From: Actinomycetota bacterium
Lineage (GTDB): Bacteria; Actinomycetota; Actinomycetes; S36-B12
Length of the DNA stretch: 64,000 bases
Direction of reading: 5' to 3'
Assembly (NCBI GenBank): GCA_030684515.1
Contig: JAUXVJ010000016.1
Span: forward strand, 1-64,000
In this document: positions 8,097-17,386 of the stretch, in pieces
How positions within the stretch are numbered: the stretch's first letter is position 1
Layout of the letters: each line of letters opens with the position of its first letter
Made by a program: the position numbers and the translations under genes
The notes under the pieces: generated by a model
The model's input: only the letters and a program-made list of their open reading frames with translations
Told to the model about the DNA's origin: nothing
Databases searched by the model: none

Positions 8097-8825
8097 ATGA
8101 CAATCGAAGCCAGCGCTGATCGACGTCGGCCCGCGACCTTGGTGCACACATCTGACTGTCACCTTGCGCGCGACGAGGGTGGTCCAGCGCAACTGGCTTT
8201 TGAGGCAGTGGTCACTTTGGCCATAGCTCGGCGAGCTGACGTGCTACTGATCGCTGGAGACTTGTTCGATCACAGTCGGGTTGGCCCAGAGATCGTGTCG
8301 TGGGTTGCTGCTCAGTTCAATCGCTTTCCGGGGCCAGTTGTACTGCTTGTCGGCAATCACGACTGTCTTGATGACGCTTCCGTGCACCATCGACACGATC
8401 TTCGCGCAGTGTGCGATCGGCTCATCATGCTTGACGACCCGGACGGGAAGCGCGTGGAGCTCCCGGGTTCGGACATTGCGATTTGGGGACGTGCGATGGT
8501 CGAGCATGCTCCGCATTTCCAGCCCTTGGCCAACGCACCTGTTGGACAAAGTGATCGCTGGAGTGTGATTGCAGCGCACGGATTATTGGACGCTGAGGCA
8601 GGGCGGTCTTCGCCTATAAGGTCTGATGAACTCGCGGACTTGACTGCAGACTATGTGGCTCTAGGGCATATACATGTGCACACGGTCGTTCGCGTGAGTC
8701 CACCCATACGTTATTCGGGATCCACCTACTCGCATGGACACGGCAAGAGCGGCTGCCTGGTTGTGGACTTCATTCCAGGAGATGGGGCGATTGTGGAGTG
8801 GGTGTCGCTGGACGACTGGCTGTAG
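8097..8825 (+). CDS. SbcD-like calcineurin family metallophosphoesterase
   Basis: The 242-residue protein shows all five metallophosphatase blocks: HTSDCHL (about residue 17), IAGDLFDH, LVGNHD, IAAHG and ALGHIHVH. This order and the short length resemble the nuclease domain of SbcD/Mre11-type DNA repair phosphoesterases without the C-terminal capping domain. No SbcC-like ATPase gene is adjacent, so a stand-alone phosphodiesterase or nuclease is as likely. ATG 8097 is chosen over an in-frame TTG at 8055 because the extra residues are not family-like. Several rare-looking codons and A/T-rich stretches occur (for example GGGCATATACATGTG). Confidence 0.75.
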   Translation: MTIEASADRRRPATLVHTSDCHLARDEGGPAQLAFEAVVTLAIARRADVLLIAGDLFDHSRVGPEIVSWVAAQFNRFPGPVVLLVGNHDCLDDASVHHRHDLRAVCDRLIMLDDPDGKRVELPGSDIAIWGRAMVEHAPHFQPLANAPVGQSDRWSVIAAHGLLDAEAGRSSPIRSDELADLTADYVALGHIHVHTVVRVSPPIRYSGSTYSHGHGKSGCLVVDFIPGDGAIVEWVSLDDWL

Positions 8826-9070
8826 AGCTGGCTCTTGAGAGTTGATTCACCTGATCCCAGCTTCACGCCGGCAATTGACGCTTACCTGGGCGGTCAATCT
8901 CGTGGCTCATTGCATTCCTCTGACTGCCTTGTCGCGGGACACCGCAGTCGGGGTCCATGTCATGTTCACTCGAGAAGGGGACTTGGATGGACAAGGATTC
9001 GGCAGAGGGTCCATGCTGACGCCGTCCGCGCGGGTGGATGGGTGGCTGCAAGTCTGAAATTGGAGGCAAG
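8826..9070. other. Intergenic region before mscL
   Basis: These 245 bases hold no recognisable gene. Two overlapping plus-strand frames of 70-80 codons have no homology I can see. A ribosome binding site for mscL (TGGAGG) lies at 9061-9066. I looked for a c-di-AMP type riboswitch and did not find its conserved blocks. Confidence 0.4.
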
Positions 9071-9496
9071 ATGAAGGGCTTCAAGAACTTCCTGATGCGC
9101 GGCAGCGTGGTCGAGGTGGCAGTGGCATTGGTCATCGCGCTGGCGTTCGCGGCCCTGATTGCGGCCTTCACCAAGGCCATCATCAGTCCGATTCTCGCAG
9201 CGTTCGGACCAAGCGACGGTATCGGCTTGGGGTGGCTCATCAAGTCCGGCAACCCCAACACTTTCGTTGACATCGGCGGGCTGATCACAGCGGTCATCAC
9301 CTTCTTGGTGTTCATGTCCGTCATCTATTTCGTCATCGTTGTTCCCTACAAGGCCGTGCAGGCGCGGCGCGGCATCACTGCGTTCGGCGATCCAGCGCCG
9401 GCAAAGACTTGCCCGGCCTGCCTGTCAGATGATCTTCCGCTAGCGGCCAGCAAGTGCAAGTACTGCGGCACTGAGCAATCACCGTCGCCTGCGTAG
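9071..9496 (+). CDS. mscL: Large-conductance mechanosensitive channel MscL with zinc-ribbon tail
   Basis: The 141-residue protein begins with the conserved MscL N-terminus (MKGFKNFLMRGSVVEVAVAL). It has TM1 at about residues 14-36, a periplasmic loop of about 35 residues, and TM2 at about 68-92. It opens under membrane tension to release solutes during osmotic downshock. ATG 9071 follows GGAGG by 5 bases. Instead of the usual charged helical bundle the C-terminus carries CPAC and CKYC pairs (about residues 113-134), a probable zinc ribbon. This tail variant is known among actinobacterial MscL proteins, but its role is not established. Confidence 0.92.
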   Translation: MKGFKNFLMRGSVVEVAVALVIALAFAALIAAFTKAIISPILAAFGPSDGIGLGWLIKSGNPNTFVDIGGLITAVITFLVFMSVIYFVIVVPYKAVQARRGITAFGDPAPAKTCPACLSDDLPLAASKCKYCGTEQSPSPA

Positions 9497-9583
9497 TCGC
9501 GTCCCCCATAAGGCGCGTATGTGTGATGCCCGCCCATCTGCCGTTTCACTGAACTGCACCGAATGCCGCACTAGCATGCGGCG

Positions 9584-11185
9584 ATGCGCTCACTCATGGA
9601 TGTGTTCATCCCCATGCGAGATGGCATCCGCATTCCAGTCGACATCTACCTGCCGGACGGAGATGGTCCGTTCCCAACCGTGCTCATTCGCACTCCGTAC
9701 ATCAAGTCGGCGCCGGATCTGCAGCCGCCCGCGCCGCGGCCTCAGGCGGTGATGTTGAACCCAGAGGGCAGGTCAAACAGCGTGATGCTGAGGCTGATGA
9801 ACGCCCTGCCAGCGATGAATGTCCTTCCGCTCATCGACGAGGGCTATGCAGTCGTGGTGGGGGACAGTCGCGGTACCGGCCATGCCGAGGGGATCTACGA
9901 CTACTACAACGTTGATGGCGGCCCGCTTGACGGGTACGACACGATCGAATGGCTGGCGGAGCAGGAGTGGTCAGACGGCAATATCGGTTTGTGGGGGATC
10001 TCAGGCAGTGGGGTGCTCGCTCTGACTGCGGCGGTGACCGCGCCACCGCATCTGAAGGCAGTCGTTGCTTCTGCGCACGCTGTTGACTTCTATCACGACC
10101 AGTGGTTCCCGGGCGGTGTCTATCGTTTCGAGGATCGGGTCCGTTGGGCCCTGGTCATGCAGGGTCCAACGGCGCCACAGGATCCTGGCCATCCCAAAGC
10201 AGAGGGCTATGAAGACAAGCGGCGTGTGTTCGCGGCGCGTTACGCCCGTTTCTATGAACGCATGCGCGAAGGCAACAGCATGCTCGACCTTGACTGGGCT
10301 ACTGCAAGCACGCGACACGAGGATTTCGATGACTACTGGAGCCGCTACGACTTCACCGAACGACTTGAGAACATCTCCGCACCGACCCTTGCCACCGGCG
10401 TGTTCTTCGACCACTTCATCGGTGGAACGACTCGGATGTTCGCTGGTGTTCGTGCGCCAAAACGCATGGTCTTAGTGCCAGGAATGCTTGATATCACAGG
10501 CGAAGTAGGCGATGCGGGCGTAGCCGATCTCTATATTCGCTGGTTCGACCGATTCCTGAAAGGCGTCGACAATGATGTCGACAAGGAGGCGCCGGTTCGT
10601 CTGCATCTCACCGGTTCGGGAGATGTCATTGAGTCGCAGTCGTGGCCCCCTGCCGAAGCCGAACCATGGGCGCTACACCTCGCAGTGAACGCCGATAATT
10701 CGCTGGAACTGTCAACAGAGTCCGGCCCTGTCAGCTCGCTGGATCTGGTGCACAATCCCGACGCACCCAACCCGTCGCCGATGGACACTGCAGATCAGCG
10801 CCCTTTCGACGCGGGCGCGCTGGTCTTCACCAGTGCTCCGCTTGAGGAGCGAGTTGTCATTGCGGGCGAGCCCTTGCTCACGCTGAGCGCAGATCCTTTG
10901 CCGGCCGATATCGACTTGGCCGTTCGGCTTAGCGATGTCCAGCCAGATGGCGCTTCGCAACTGCTGGGTACCGGACAGCTGCGCGTGCGCGCCAATGCCA
11001 GTGCTCAAGTCATAGAGCTGCGACTTCAGCCGGTTGCTTTCGACGTTGAGCCTGGCCACTGCATCAGGCTTGCGATTGCTGCGAGCGATTTCCCCTTCCT
11101 GGCGATTCGTCCCAACCCAGCAACGCTGACCCTGCAATTCGGCTCGGGAGTCGAGGTCCTGTCGTTGCCAAGGCTGCATTCGTAG
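9584..11185 (+). CDS. CocE/NonD family hydrolase (X-Pro dipeptidyl-peptidase-like)
   Basis: The 533-residue protein has an N-terminal S15-type alpha/beta hydrolase domain starting with VFIPMRDGIRIPVDIYLP. The nucleophile Ser140 lies in GISGSG, the oxyanion-hole region in DSRGTG, and a C-terminal jelly-roll begins near residue 400 (PFDAGALVFTSAPLEE, then LVVEPL-like strands). Cocaine esterase, glutaryl-7-ACA acylase and NonD share this architecture and cleave esters or amides. No secretion signal is present. ATG 9584 is the first start; ATG 9596 is an alternative. The substrate is unknown. Confidence 0.82.
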   Translation: MRSLMDVFIPMRDGIRIPVDIYLPDGDGPFPTVLIRTPYIKSAPDLQPPAPRPQAVMLNPEGRSNSVMLRLMNALPAMNVLPLIDEGYAVVVGDSRGTGHAEGIYDYYNVDGGPLDGYDTIEWLAEQEWSDGNIGLWGISGSGVLALTAAVTAPPHLKAVVASAHAVDFYHDQWFPGGVYRFEDRVRWALVMQGPTAPQDPGHPKAEGYEDKRRVFAARYARFYERMREGNSMLDLDWATASTRHEDFDDYWSRYDFTERLENISAPTLATGVFFDHFIGGTTRMFAGVRAPKRMVLVPGMLDITGEVGDAGVADLYIRWFDRFLKGVDNDVDKEAPVRLHLTGSGDVIESQSWPPAEAEPWALHLAVNADNSLELSTESGPVSSLDLVHNPDAPNPSPMDTADQRPFDAGALVFTSAPLEERVVIAGEPLLTLSADPLPADIDLAVRLSDVQPDGASQLLGTGQLRVRANASAQVIELRLQPVAFDVEPGHCIRLAIAASDFPFLAIRPNPATLTLQFGSGVEVLSLPRLHS

Positions 11186-11247
11186 TGGCCGTCCCCGCTT
11201 TGCCTTTCATGTCCTTGGGTTCGTCGGGCTGCAGCTAGTCTCGCGAT

Positions 11248-11670
11248 ATGACAGCACCTGGCTCCGTGCCCGCTCGCATAGCGGCAGCAATGATTGGACT
11301 GGTCTGCGTATTCCAGTTGGCCATCGTGCTGGGAGCGCCTTGGGGTGAGTTCACCCAAGGCGGTGCCAATGAAGGGAGCCTGCCTGCTGCAGGACGTGCC
11401 ATTGCGGGCGTTTCACTTGTCCTGCTTGCGGCAATGTCCCTTGTGCTGCTTGCGCGAGTCGGAGCTGGACCATTGAGGTCAGCAGCGCCACGACTGTTGG
11501 CCGTGCTCGGATGGGTCACTGTTGTGTACTTCGGTCTGGGAATTGTGCTGAACCTTGCAACGCCGTCGACCGGTGAGCGAATGGTGTGGGCGCCGTTGAC
11601 TGCTGTCATATTCATCTTGGCGCTGATCGCCATGATTCGATCTCGCCGACCAGCGCAGGCACAGCAATGA
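11248..11670 (+). CDS. Small four-helix membrane protein
   Basis: The 140-residue protein has four hydrophobic segments at about residues 10-28, 48-66, 82-102 and 112-130. The short loop [13 protein letters not shown] lies between the first two, and the C-terminus is basic ([11 protein letters not shown]). The topology and the WGEFTQGG motif recall uncharacterised actinobacterial membrane proteins of this size. I do not recognise a function. Its stop overlaps the start of the luciferase-like gene (ATGA), which implies co-translation. Confidence 0.65.
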   Translation: MTAPGSVPARIAAAMIGLVCVFQLAIVLGAPWGEFTQGGANEGSLPAAGRAIAGVSLVLLAAMSLVLLARVGAGPLRSAAPRLLAVLGWVTVVYFGLGIVLNLATPSTGERMVWAPLTAVIFILALIAMIRSRRPAQAQQ

Positions 11671-12662
11671 CCAGGACTCCAATCTCCCTGCTGGATCTGG
11701 CATCGATCTCTGAAGGCCAAGATGTCGGTGAAGCACTGCAAGCAAGCGTCCTACTTGCTCAGCGCGCAGAAGCCCTTGGCTATCACCGCATTTGGTACGC
11801 CGAGCATCACAACATGGCCACTATTGCCTCGTCGGCGACTGCAGTGTTGATCGCCCACATCGCGGCCAAGACCGAACGAATCCGGCTGGGCTCTGGCGGG
11901 GTCATGCTGCCCAACCACTCTCCGCTGGTCATCGCAGAACAGTTCGGCACTTTGGCGTCTCTTCATCCGGGCCGCATCGACTTAGGCCTGGGTCGGGCTC
12001 CTGGGACAGACCAGACCACGGTGCTTGCGCTTCGCCGGGATCCCCGAGCCGCCGACACCTTTCCAAGAGATGTCATAGAACTGCAGGGCTATCTCTCGTC
12101 CGACAGCCTGATTGAGGGAGTCAATGCGACTCCTGGTCGTGGCACAGAAGTTCCGCTGTACATCCTGGGATCCTCGTTGTTCGGCGCGCAACTGGCAGCC
12201 CAGTTGGGTTTGCCCTTCGCGTTTGCCTCGCATTTCGCGCCACAAGCACTGCACGAGGCAATCGCCATCTACCGAGATCGCTTTCAGCCCTCGCGGCAAC
12301 TCCAACAGTCCTATGTCATCGCTGCACTCAGTGTGATGGCTGCTGATACAGGTGAGCAGGCACAGGTGCAGTTCGAACTTCGCCGTCGTGCCTGGGTTCG
12401 AGCAATGTTCAGTCGCGGCCGGACCCCACTGACAGAGCAGGAGGTGGACGCGGTGCTGATGTCTCCGCAGTCCGCGATGCTCGATCAGATGTTCACCTAC
12501 ACCGCACTTGGCACGACAGACGAGGTTCGAGCATTCATCGACAATTTCCAGCACCACACGGGAGCTGACGAGATCATGACCGTGCACCAAGCTGTGTCGG
12601 CCGAGTTCCGACTGCGTTCTCTTGAGTTGCTAGCACAGGCGATGGAAATCAGCTCAAGCTAG
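11667..12662 (+). CDS. Luciferase-like flavin monooxygenase (LLM class)
   Basis: The 331-residue TIM-barrel protein has the group 1 LLM layout: [12 protein letters not shown] at the N-terminus, [12 protein letters not shown] (about residues 40-51), a nonprolyl cis-peptide region [13 protein letters not shown], and the phosphate-binding [10 protein letters not shown]. Relatives such as YhbW use FMNH2 or, in actinobacteria, F420H2. Start ATG 11667 overlaps the preceding membrane-protein stop; an earlier frame start at 11586 falls inside that gene. The reaction is not deducible. It is convergent with the MMPL gene (7 bases between stops). Confidence 0.83.
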   Translation: MTRTPISLLDLASISEGQDVGEALQASVLLAQRAEALGYHRIWYAEHHNMATIASSATAVLIAHIAAKTERIRLGSGGVMLPNHSPLVIAEQFGTLASLHPGRIDLGLGRAPGTDQTTVLALRRDPRAADTFPRDVIELQGYLSSDSLIEGVNATPGRGTEVPLYILGSSLFGAQLAAQLGLPFAFASHFAPQALHEAIAIYRDRFQPSRQLQQSYVIAALSVMAADTGEQAQVQFELRRRAWVRAMFSRGRTPLTEQEVDAVLMSPQSAMLDQMFTYTALGTTDEVRAFIDNFQHHTGADEIMTVHQAVSAEFRLRSLELLAQAMEISSS

Positions 12663-12669
12663 CAAGGCG

Positions 12670-14751
12670 TCACCGGGCGAGGCTTTCCTGCGCGCTCTGC
12701 TCTTCTATCGATGCAACAGTGCTGCCGGGCCACCAGAATCGGTCTCCGGTGATGAGCGCCAGAGCTGGGACGATGACGGTACGCACAAGCAATGTGTCAA
12801 GCAGCACACCGATGCACACGACCACGCCGATTTGGGCGAGGGCTATCAGAGGAAGCACGCCAAGCACGGCAAAGACGGCGGCAAGCAGGATGCCAGCACT
12901 GGTGATGACCCCGCCCGTTGCTGCAAGGGCTCTGAGCATCCCCTCTTTGCTCCCGCGAGTTCGCGCCTCCTCCTTGGCGCGCGTCACCAGGAAGATGTTG
13001 TAGTCCACGCCAAGGGCCACTAGGAACAGGAAGGAAAGCAGAGCGACACCGGTGTCCAGCGCTGGGAAATTGAATACGTGGGTGAACAACCACCACGATG
13101 CGCCCATCGCTGCTGCGTATGTGCCGAGCACGGTTAACACAATCAGTACCGGTGCGACCAGGGCGCGAAGCAGGACCACCAGCATCGCAAGTACCAGCAG
13201 CAGGATGAGAGGCACGATCACGAACATGTCGCGCGTTTGCGCTGCGGCAGAGTCAAGCGACTGAGCTTGGCTTCCACCGACAAACGTGTCAGGCACGTCG
13301 GCAAGTGCTATCCGGATATCTCGGATGGTCTGGTCTGCGCCGGCTGTGCCCGGCGCATCAAGCAAGACGACATCGGTTTGAGCCAAGCCATCACCGGCGG
13401 CTCCCGCCGAGGCGGACGCAACCCCGGAGATCGAATTGAGCCGGCTCTTGACTGTGCTGGACTGGCTCTCGGGGCTGATGATGGCCAGCGGATCAATCGC
13501 GCCAGCTGGGAATGCGCGCGCGAGGGTCTCCTGACCCGCCACTGCTTCGGGCTTGCTCAAGAACTGTTCAGTGGGACCCAGCCCAATGCGCAGACCGAAC
13601 AGTGGAAGGGCGAGCACAGCCAATGCAAGGCTGCCGCCGATGACTACGGCCAAGGGGCGACGAGCCACCTGCGCTCCAATACGCGACCACACGGTGTGGC
13701 GCTCCGTGATGGGAGTGTCACCCACCTTGGGCACGAACGGCCAAAAGAGCCGCCGGCCGAAGATGACGAGAGCCGCGGGCAGCATGACGAGGGCGTAGAT
13801 CAATGCGACCACGATTCCAACCGCGCAAGCCAGGCCAAGGCCTCGTGTGGTGGGAATCGTGCTGAGCAGCAAAGTCAGCAGGGCGAGCACAACGGTGAAG
13901 CCACTGCCGATAATCGCGCCCCCGGCACCTACAAGAGCCCGGCGCATGGCTATGTAGCGGTCGGGCTCCAGGCGAAGCTCGTCGCGGTAGCGGGAGATGA
14001 GCAGGAGTGCATAGTCGGTGCCGGCACCGAAGACGAGCACGGACAAGATGCCCAGCGCGGCATCATCAACGGGAATGCCAGTGAGCTCGGCCATTCCGCC
14101 GGCAGCCACGGCCGCAACGCGATCAGCCAGGCCGACAACAACGAGCGGGACGATCCAAAGCCAAGGGCTGCGATACGTCACGATGAGCAAAATGGCGACT
14201 ACAAGCACTGTCGCAAGGAGAAGGTTCGTGTTGGCTCCGTCAAAGACCTTGGCGATGTCGGCCGTGAAGCCAGCGGGACCAGTGACCTGAGCCTGGATGC
14301 CTGCGGGAAGTTGAGTCTGGACTACAGCGCGTATCTCACCAACCTTGTCGGCTGTGGCCAATACGTCATTGCTTGCAACAAGTGGAACGCTGACGAGCGC
14401 AACAGTGCCATCGGTCGAAACGGCTGGGGGTGAAACCTGGCCACCGAGTGCCAGCGGCCTGAGGGCATCGGCTCGGCTTGTGACCGCTGCCATGTCAGCT
14501 TGAGTCAGTGCAGACCCGTTGACACTGGAGAAGACGACCAGCGCCGGAAGGGTTTGGCTAGCGGGAAGGCGTTTTTGCAGTTCGACCACGGTGGTGGATT
14601 GCGACCCGACGGGCAATGCAGCCGTTGCGCCGGTGGCTGTTGACGACGCGGAGCCACCGAAAGCCAGAAGCACCGCGCTGACCAGCAGTGCAAGTACGAG
14701 GATCAGCCAGGAGATTCCTCGCCGAACAGTGAACGAGGCAAAAGACGACAT
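12670..14751 (-). CDS. MMPL/RND family transporter
   Basis: The 693-residue exporter has the MmpL/YdfJ layout: TM1 near the N-terminus (WLILVLALLVSAVLLAF), a soluble domain of about 150 residues, five helices including GAGTDYALLLISRYRDEL, then the same arrangement repeated with LFLVALGVDYNIFLVTRAKEEA. These paired motifs carry the acidic/tyrosine proton-relay residues of the family. It probably exports a lipid or drug-like compound using the proton gradient. It starts opposite a MarR-type regulator at 14815 with about 60 bases between starts that contain an inverted repeat, so it is the likely regulated target. Confidence 0.85.
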   Translation of the reverse strand: MSSFASFTVRRGISWLILVLALLVSAVLLAFGGSASSTATGATAALPVGSQSTTVVELQKRLPASQTLPALVVFSSVNGSALTQADMAAVTSRADALRPLALGGQVSPPAVSTDGTVALVSVPLVASNDVLATADKVGEIRAVVQTQLPAGIQAQVTGPAGFTADIAKVFDGANTNLLLATVLVVAILLIVTYRSPWLWIVPLVVVGLADRVAAVAAGGMAELTGIPVDDAALGILSVLVFGAGTDYALLLISRYRDELRLEPDRYIAMRRALVGAGGAIIGSGFTVVLALLTLLLSTIPTTRGLGLACAVGIVVALIYALVMLPAALVIFGRRLFWPFVPKVGDTPITERHTVWSRIGAQVARRPLAVVIGGSLALAVLALPLFGLRIGLGPTEQFLSKPEAVAGQETLARAFPAGAIDPLAIISPESQSSTVKSRLNSISGVASASAGAAGDGLAQTDVVLLDAPGTAGADQTIRDIRIALADVPDTFVGGSQAQSLDSAAAQTRDMFVIVPLILLLVLAMLVVLLRALVAPVLIVLTVLGTYAAAMGASWWLFTHVFNFPALDTGVALLSFLFLVALGVDYNIFLVTRAKEEARTRGSKEGMLRALAATGGVITSAGILLAAVFAVLGVLPLIALAQIGVVVCIGVLLDTLLVRTVIVPALALITGDRFWWPGSTVASIEEQSAQESLAR

Positions 14752-14782
14752 CGGGCTCCCTTAGGCGATCACTATTCGAATA

Positions 14783-14813
14783 TCGCTAGATTAGTGAGTA
14801 AACTATTTAGCGA
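14783..14813. promoter_or_regulatory. Operator-like inverted repeat between MMPL exporter and MarR gene
   Basis: TCGCTA (14783-14788) and TAGCGA (14808-14813) flank an inner pair TAGT (14792-14795)/ACTA (14802-14805), giving a two-part dyad over 31 bp. A second short palindrome, ATTCGAAT, lies at 14774-14781. The location in a divergent intergenic region next to a MarR gene fits an autoregulatory operator. Confidence 0.5.
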
Positions 14814-14814
14814 A

Positions 14815-15306
14815 ATGGATCGTAAAGGAACGAGCGACGCGACACAAGGCGACTCCCATGAGGCAATCGCCTGGGTTGATCAATGGCAGCCAAGCAGTCC
14901 GCTGACTGCCCTACAGGAATTGCTCGCCCTTGCCCCCAGGGTTCGTCAGGCAGTGGCGGACAGACTGCAATTGCACGTGGGCGATCTCCTGGCGATCGAG
15001 CACTTGGTCGCCGAACCCATCGGACCGGTGGAGTTGTCGCGGCGCATTGGGCTTACTTCGGCGGCAGCAACTGTTGCCGTGGATCGTCTGCAGGAACGTG
15101 GCCATGTTGTGCGCGAAGCCGATCCCAAGGACGGGCGACGAACGCGAGTGGTGGTGACGGAGTCTGGCCGAGCCGATGTGTTCGCCGAACTCCTTCCCAT
15201 GTTCCAAGCTCTGGCTTCAGCCTCGCAGGATCTGTCCGAGCGCGACAGTGAAGTCGTCGAGGCCTTCTTGAACCGAGCAGCCGATGCCATGCGCAGTCTG
15301 CTGTAG
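14815..15306 (+). CDS. MarR family transcriptional regulator
   Basis: The 163-residue protein has the MarR winged-helix core: LHVGDLLAIEHLV, the HTH PVELSRRIGLTSAAATVAVDRLQERG, and a wing VREADPKDGRRTRVVVTESG, followed by the C-terminal dimer helix ERDSEVVEAFLNRAADAM. I chose ATG 14815, just after the inverted repeat; a GTG start at 14794 would place the first codons inside the dyad and adds seven residues. No good Shine-Dalgarno precedes ATG 14815, so a leaderless transcript is possible. It most likely represses the divergent MMPL exporter. Confidence 0.8.
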   Translation: MDRKGTSDATQGDSHEAIAWVDQWQPSSPLTALQELLALAPRVRQAVADRLQLHVGDLLAIEHLVAEPIGPVELSRRIGLTSAAATVAVDRLQERGHVVREADPKDGRRTRVVVTESGRADVFAELLPMFQALASASQDLSERDSEVVEAFLNRAADAMRSLL

Positions 15307-15311
15307 ATGCG

Positions 15312-15524
15312 TCCTTCTGGACTTATGGCTTCTGCGTTGACGGGCACTTCAAAGCGCTGATGGATGCGCAGCTTGGAGCCAATCCGCCGACACAAGCCAG
15401 GGCCAATACATTGATCCATGTTCCGGGCTTCGTCAGCCGAGCAGAGTTGCCCAATGGCAAGCATCCCAATCTGCCCGCGGGAACTGTCGTTGGTCTTGGC
15501 ACCAAGGCGATCAAGGCGGCCTAG
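15312..15524 (+). pseudogene. Possible gene remnant
   Basis: Frame 3 here reads as natural protein (FWTYGFCVDGHFKAL, MDAQLGANPPTQARANTLIHVPGF, PNLPAGTVVGLGTKAIKAA, stop at 15522-15524), but no start codon with a ribosome binding site precedes it. The only ATG, at 15360, leaves 54 residues. The middle part faintly recalls the C-terminal half of RidA/YjgF-type proteins, but the end does not match. I treat it as a likely 5'-truncated remnant; a genuine 54-residue gene is an alternative. Confidence 0.35.
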
Positions 15525-15596
15525 GATCGCAGGGTAATTCGCAGGGGACCCCGCATTCGTGGGGCCGCTAGCTCAGATATTGGAGATGACCAACGC

Positions 15597-16487
15597 ATGA
15601 CAGTTCAATCTGCCCCCAGCGAGCTTGACTCGGCTCCGACCTGGTTCACCGAGGCGATCGCAGATGCGCCTGAGCATGTGGACATTGCGATTCGCGGAGC
15701 AAATGTGCACGCCCGGGTGTGGGGCGATCGTTCGCTTCCCGGACTGATGCTGCTGCATGGCGGATCCGCTCACTCGGGCTGGTGGGATCACGTTGCTCCG
15801 CAGCTCGCGCGCGCGAATCGGGTCGTGGCGGTTGATCTGTCAGGTCATGGTGACAGCGAGTGGCGCGAGAGCTACAGCATGTCCTTGTGGGCCGATGAAG
15901 TGATGACAGTCGCCACTGAGCTGATTGATGGACCTCCGGTTCTCATCGCTCACAGCATGGGGGGCGGAGTCGCCCTGGCTGCCGCCGCCGAACACCCGGA
16001 CTCCGTCGCCGGGCTCATCGTGATTGATACCGCTTTGGACCCGCGTCGTTTGGAACGAGACGGTATGCGACCAGCACTGCGACCTCCTCGCATCCATGAG
16101 ACCTTCGAGGGTGCCGTCGCGCGATTCCGCACCATTCCTGAGCAGGATGTCGTGCTGCCATATGTTGGCAAGCACGTGGCAGAGCAGTCACTGAAGCAGG
16201 TCGAAGGTGGATGGACCTGGAAGTACGACCCGAACTTCTTTGGTCAGACTCCCGGCAAGTCGATGAGCGACATGCTGAATGCACTGAAGTGTCCAACCGT
16301 CTGCTTTCGTGCTGAGTTCGGCCTCGTCACTCCCCAGATGGCACAGGAGTTGCAGGGGCTCGTGGGTCACAAGATCCCGTTCGTCGAACTGCCCAAGGCC
16401 GGGCATCACCCGATGCTGGATCAGCCGCTGGCGTTGATCGCCGGTATATCGACAGCTCTTGAACTGTGGATTCGACCTCGAAGATGA
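15597..16487 (+). CDS. Alpha/beta hydrolase
   Basis: The 296-residue protein has an alpha/beta hydrolase fold with LLHGGSAHSGWW (oxyanion loop), VDLSGHGDS and nucleophile Ser120 in AHSMGGG. The acid is likely Glu or Asp in the CFRAEFGLV region and the catalytic His is His270 or His271 in AGHHPMLDQP. It resembles the meta-cleavage-product hydrolase and haloalkane-dehalogenase superfamily. Its stop is five bases before the start of the F420-type LLM gene, so the two form an operon. A catabolic ester or C-C bond hydrolase is plausible. Confidence 0.8.
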   Translation: MTVQSAPSELDSAPTWFTEAIADAPEHVDIAIRGANVHARVWGDRSLPGLMLLHGGSAHSGWWDHVAPQLARANRVVAVDLSGHGDSEWRESYSMSLWADEVMTVATELIDGPPVLIAHSMGGGVALAAAAEHPDSVAGLIVIDTALDPRRLERDGMRPALRPPRIHETFEGAVARFRTIPEQDVVLPYVGKHVAEQSLKQVEGGWTWKYDPNFFGQTPGKSMSDMLNALKCPTVCFRAEFGLVTPQMAQELQGLVGHKIPFVELPKAGHHPMLDQPLALIAGISTALELWIRPRR

Positions 16488-16491
16488 ACGC

Positions 16492-17355
16492 ATGACGGTG
16501 TTCAAGCGAGGTCTGCATCTGGGTTCCTACGGCACTGTCGATGACGGCACAGCAGCGTTTGAGCGAGCAGTCTCATGTGCGGTGCTGGCGCAGGAGGCTG
16601 GCTTCGACGCAATCTCAGTTCCCGATCATGTGCATCAGAATGGCACCGGCGGCGGACCCGCCTCGCCAATGTTCGAGGCATACACGCTGCTCGGAGCACT
16701 TGCCATGCGCACTTCGTCGGTGAAGTTGTACGCGCTTGTCAGTCCTGTCACCCTTAGAAATCCTGGACTGCTGGCGAAGGCAGTGACAACTCTGGACGTG
16801 ATCTCCAGTGGTCGAGCAATCCTTGGGCTCGGTGCTGCGTGGGATGCCGATGAGCATGCTGCCTACGACATTGAGTTTCCCGGCACGGGGGAGCGCTTTG
16901 ACCGTCTCGATGAGGCACTCCAGATTTGTACAGCCCTCATGACCAAAGCGCAGTCAACCTGCGCAGGTGAGCACTACTCGATCACTGATGCGTACAACGT
17001 TCCGCGCCCGATTCGCGACTCCATCCCCATCCTCGTTGGCGGCGGAGGCGAGAAGCGCACCTTGGATCTGGTCGCCCGATATGCCGATGCATGCAATGTG
17101 TTCGGCGATCCCGAAACAGTGCGTCACAAATTCGACGTGCTGCGCGAGCACTGCGAACGTGTGGGCCGCGACTACGCAGACATCACCCGCACGGCGTTTG
17201 CGCCACCTTCCAAGGATGCAGCCAAATTCCAAGCACAACTCGAAGCCCTCGCAGAAGCGGGTGCGCAAGGTGTTGTCGTGCAAGGCATGTTGGAAGCAGA
17301 TGCGCTGCAGATGGCCGGTGCTGCACTCCTTCGCGTATTTCCCGACGATTCCTGA
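16492..17355 (+). CDS. F420-type luciferase-like oxidoreductase
   Basis: The 287-residue LLM protein resembles the F420-dependent class found in actinobacteria: RGLHLGSYG, AGFDAISVPDHV, KLYALVSPVTLRNPGLLAKAVTTLDVISSGRAILGLGAAW (split over residues about 75-112), and PILVGGGGEKRTL for the cofactor phosphate. ATG 16492 is used because the frame back to 16459 lies in the hydrolase gene. Cofactor F420 could be supplied by FbiC encoded at 45.5 kb. It probably reduces or oxidises the compound handled by the upstream hydrolase; the substrate is unknown. Confidence 0.8.
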   Translation: MTVFKRGLHLGSYGTVDDGTAAFERAVSCAVLAQEAGFDAISVPDHVHQNGTGGGPASPMFEAYTLLGALAMRTSSVKLYALVSPVTLRNPGLLAKAVTTLDVISSGRAILGLGAAWDADEHAAYDIEFPGTGERFDRLDEALQICTALMTKAQSTCAGEHYSITDAYNVPRPIRDSIPILVGGGGEKRTLDLVARYADACNVFGDPETVRHKFDVLREHCERVGRDYADITRTAFAPPSKDAAKFQAQLEALAEAGAQGVVVQGMLEADALQMAGAALLRVFPDDS

Positions 17356-17386
17356 GTGCCTTGAAGAGCAACTCCCCAGTAGGCAG

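Noticed and set aside
8826-9070. c-di-AMP (ydaO-type) riboswitch before mscL
   Set aside because: The conserved blocks of that class are not present.
13237-14433. 398-codon plus-strand frame
   Set aside because: It is the antisense shadow of the well supported MMPL transporter gene; composition is rich in Gly, Asp and Arg, typical of shadows.
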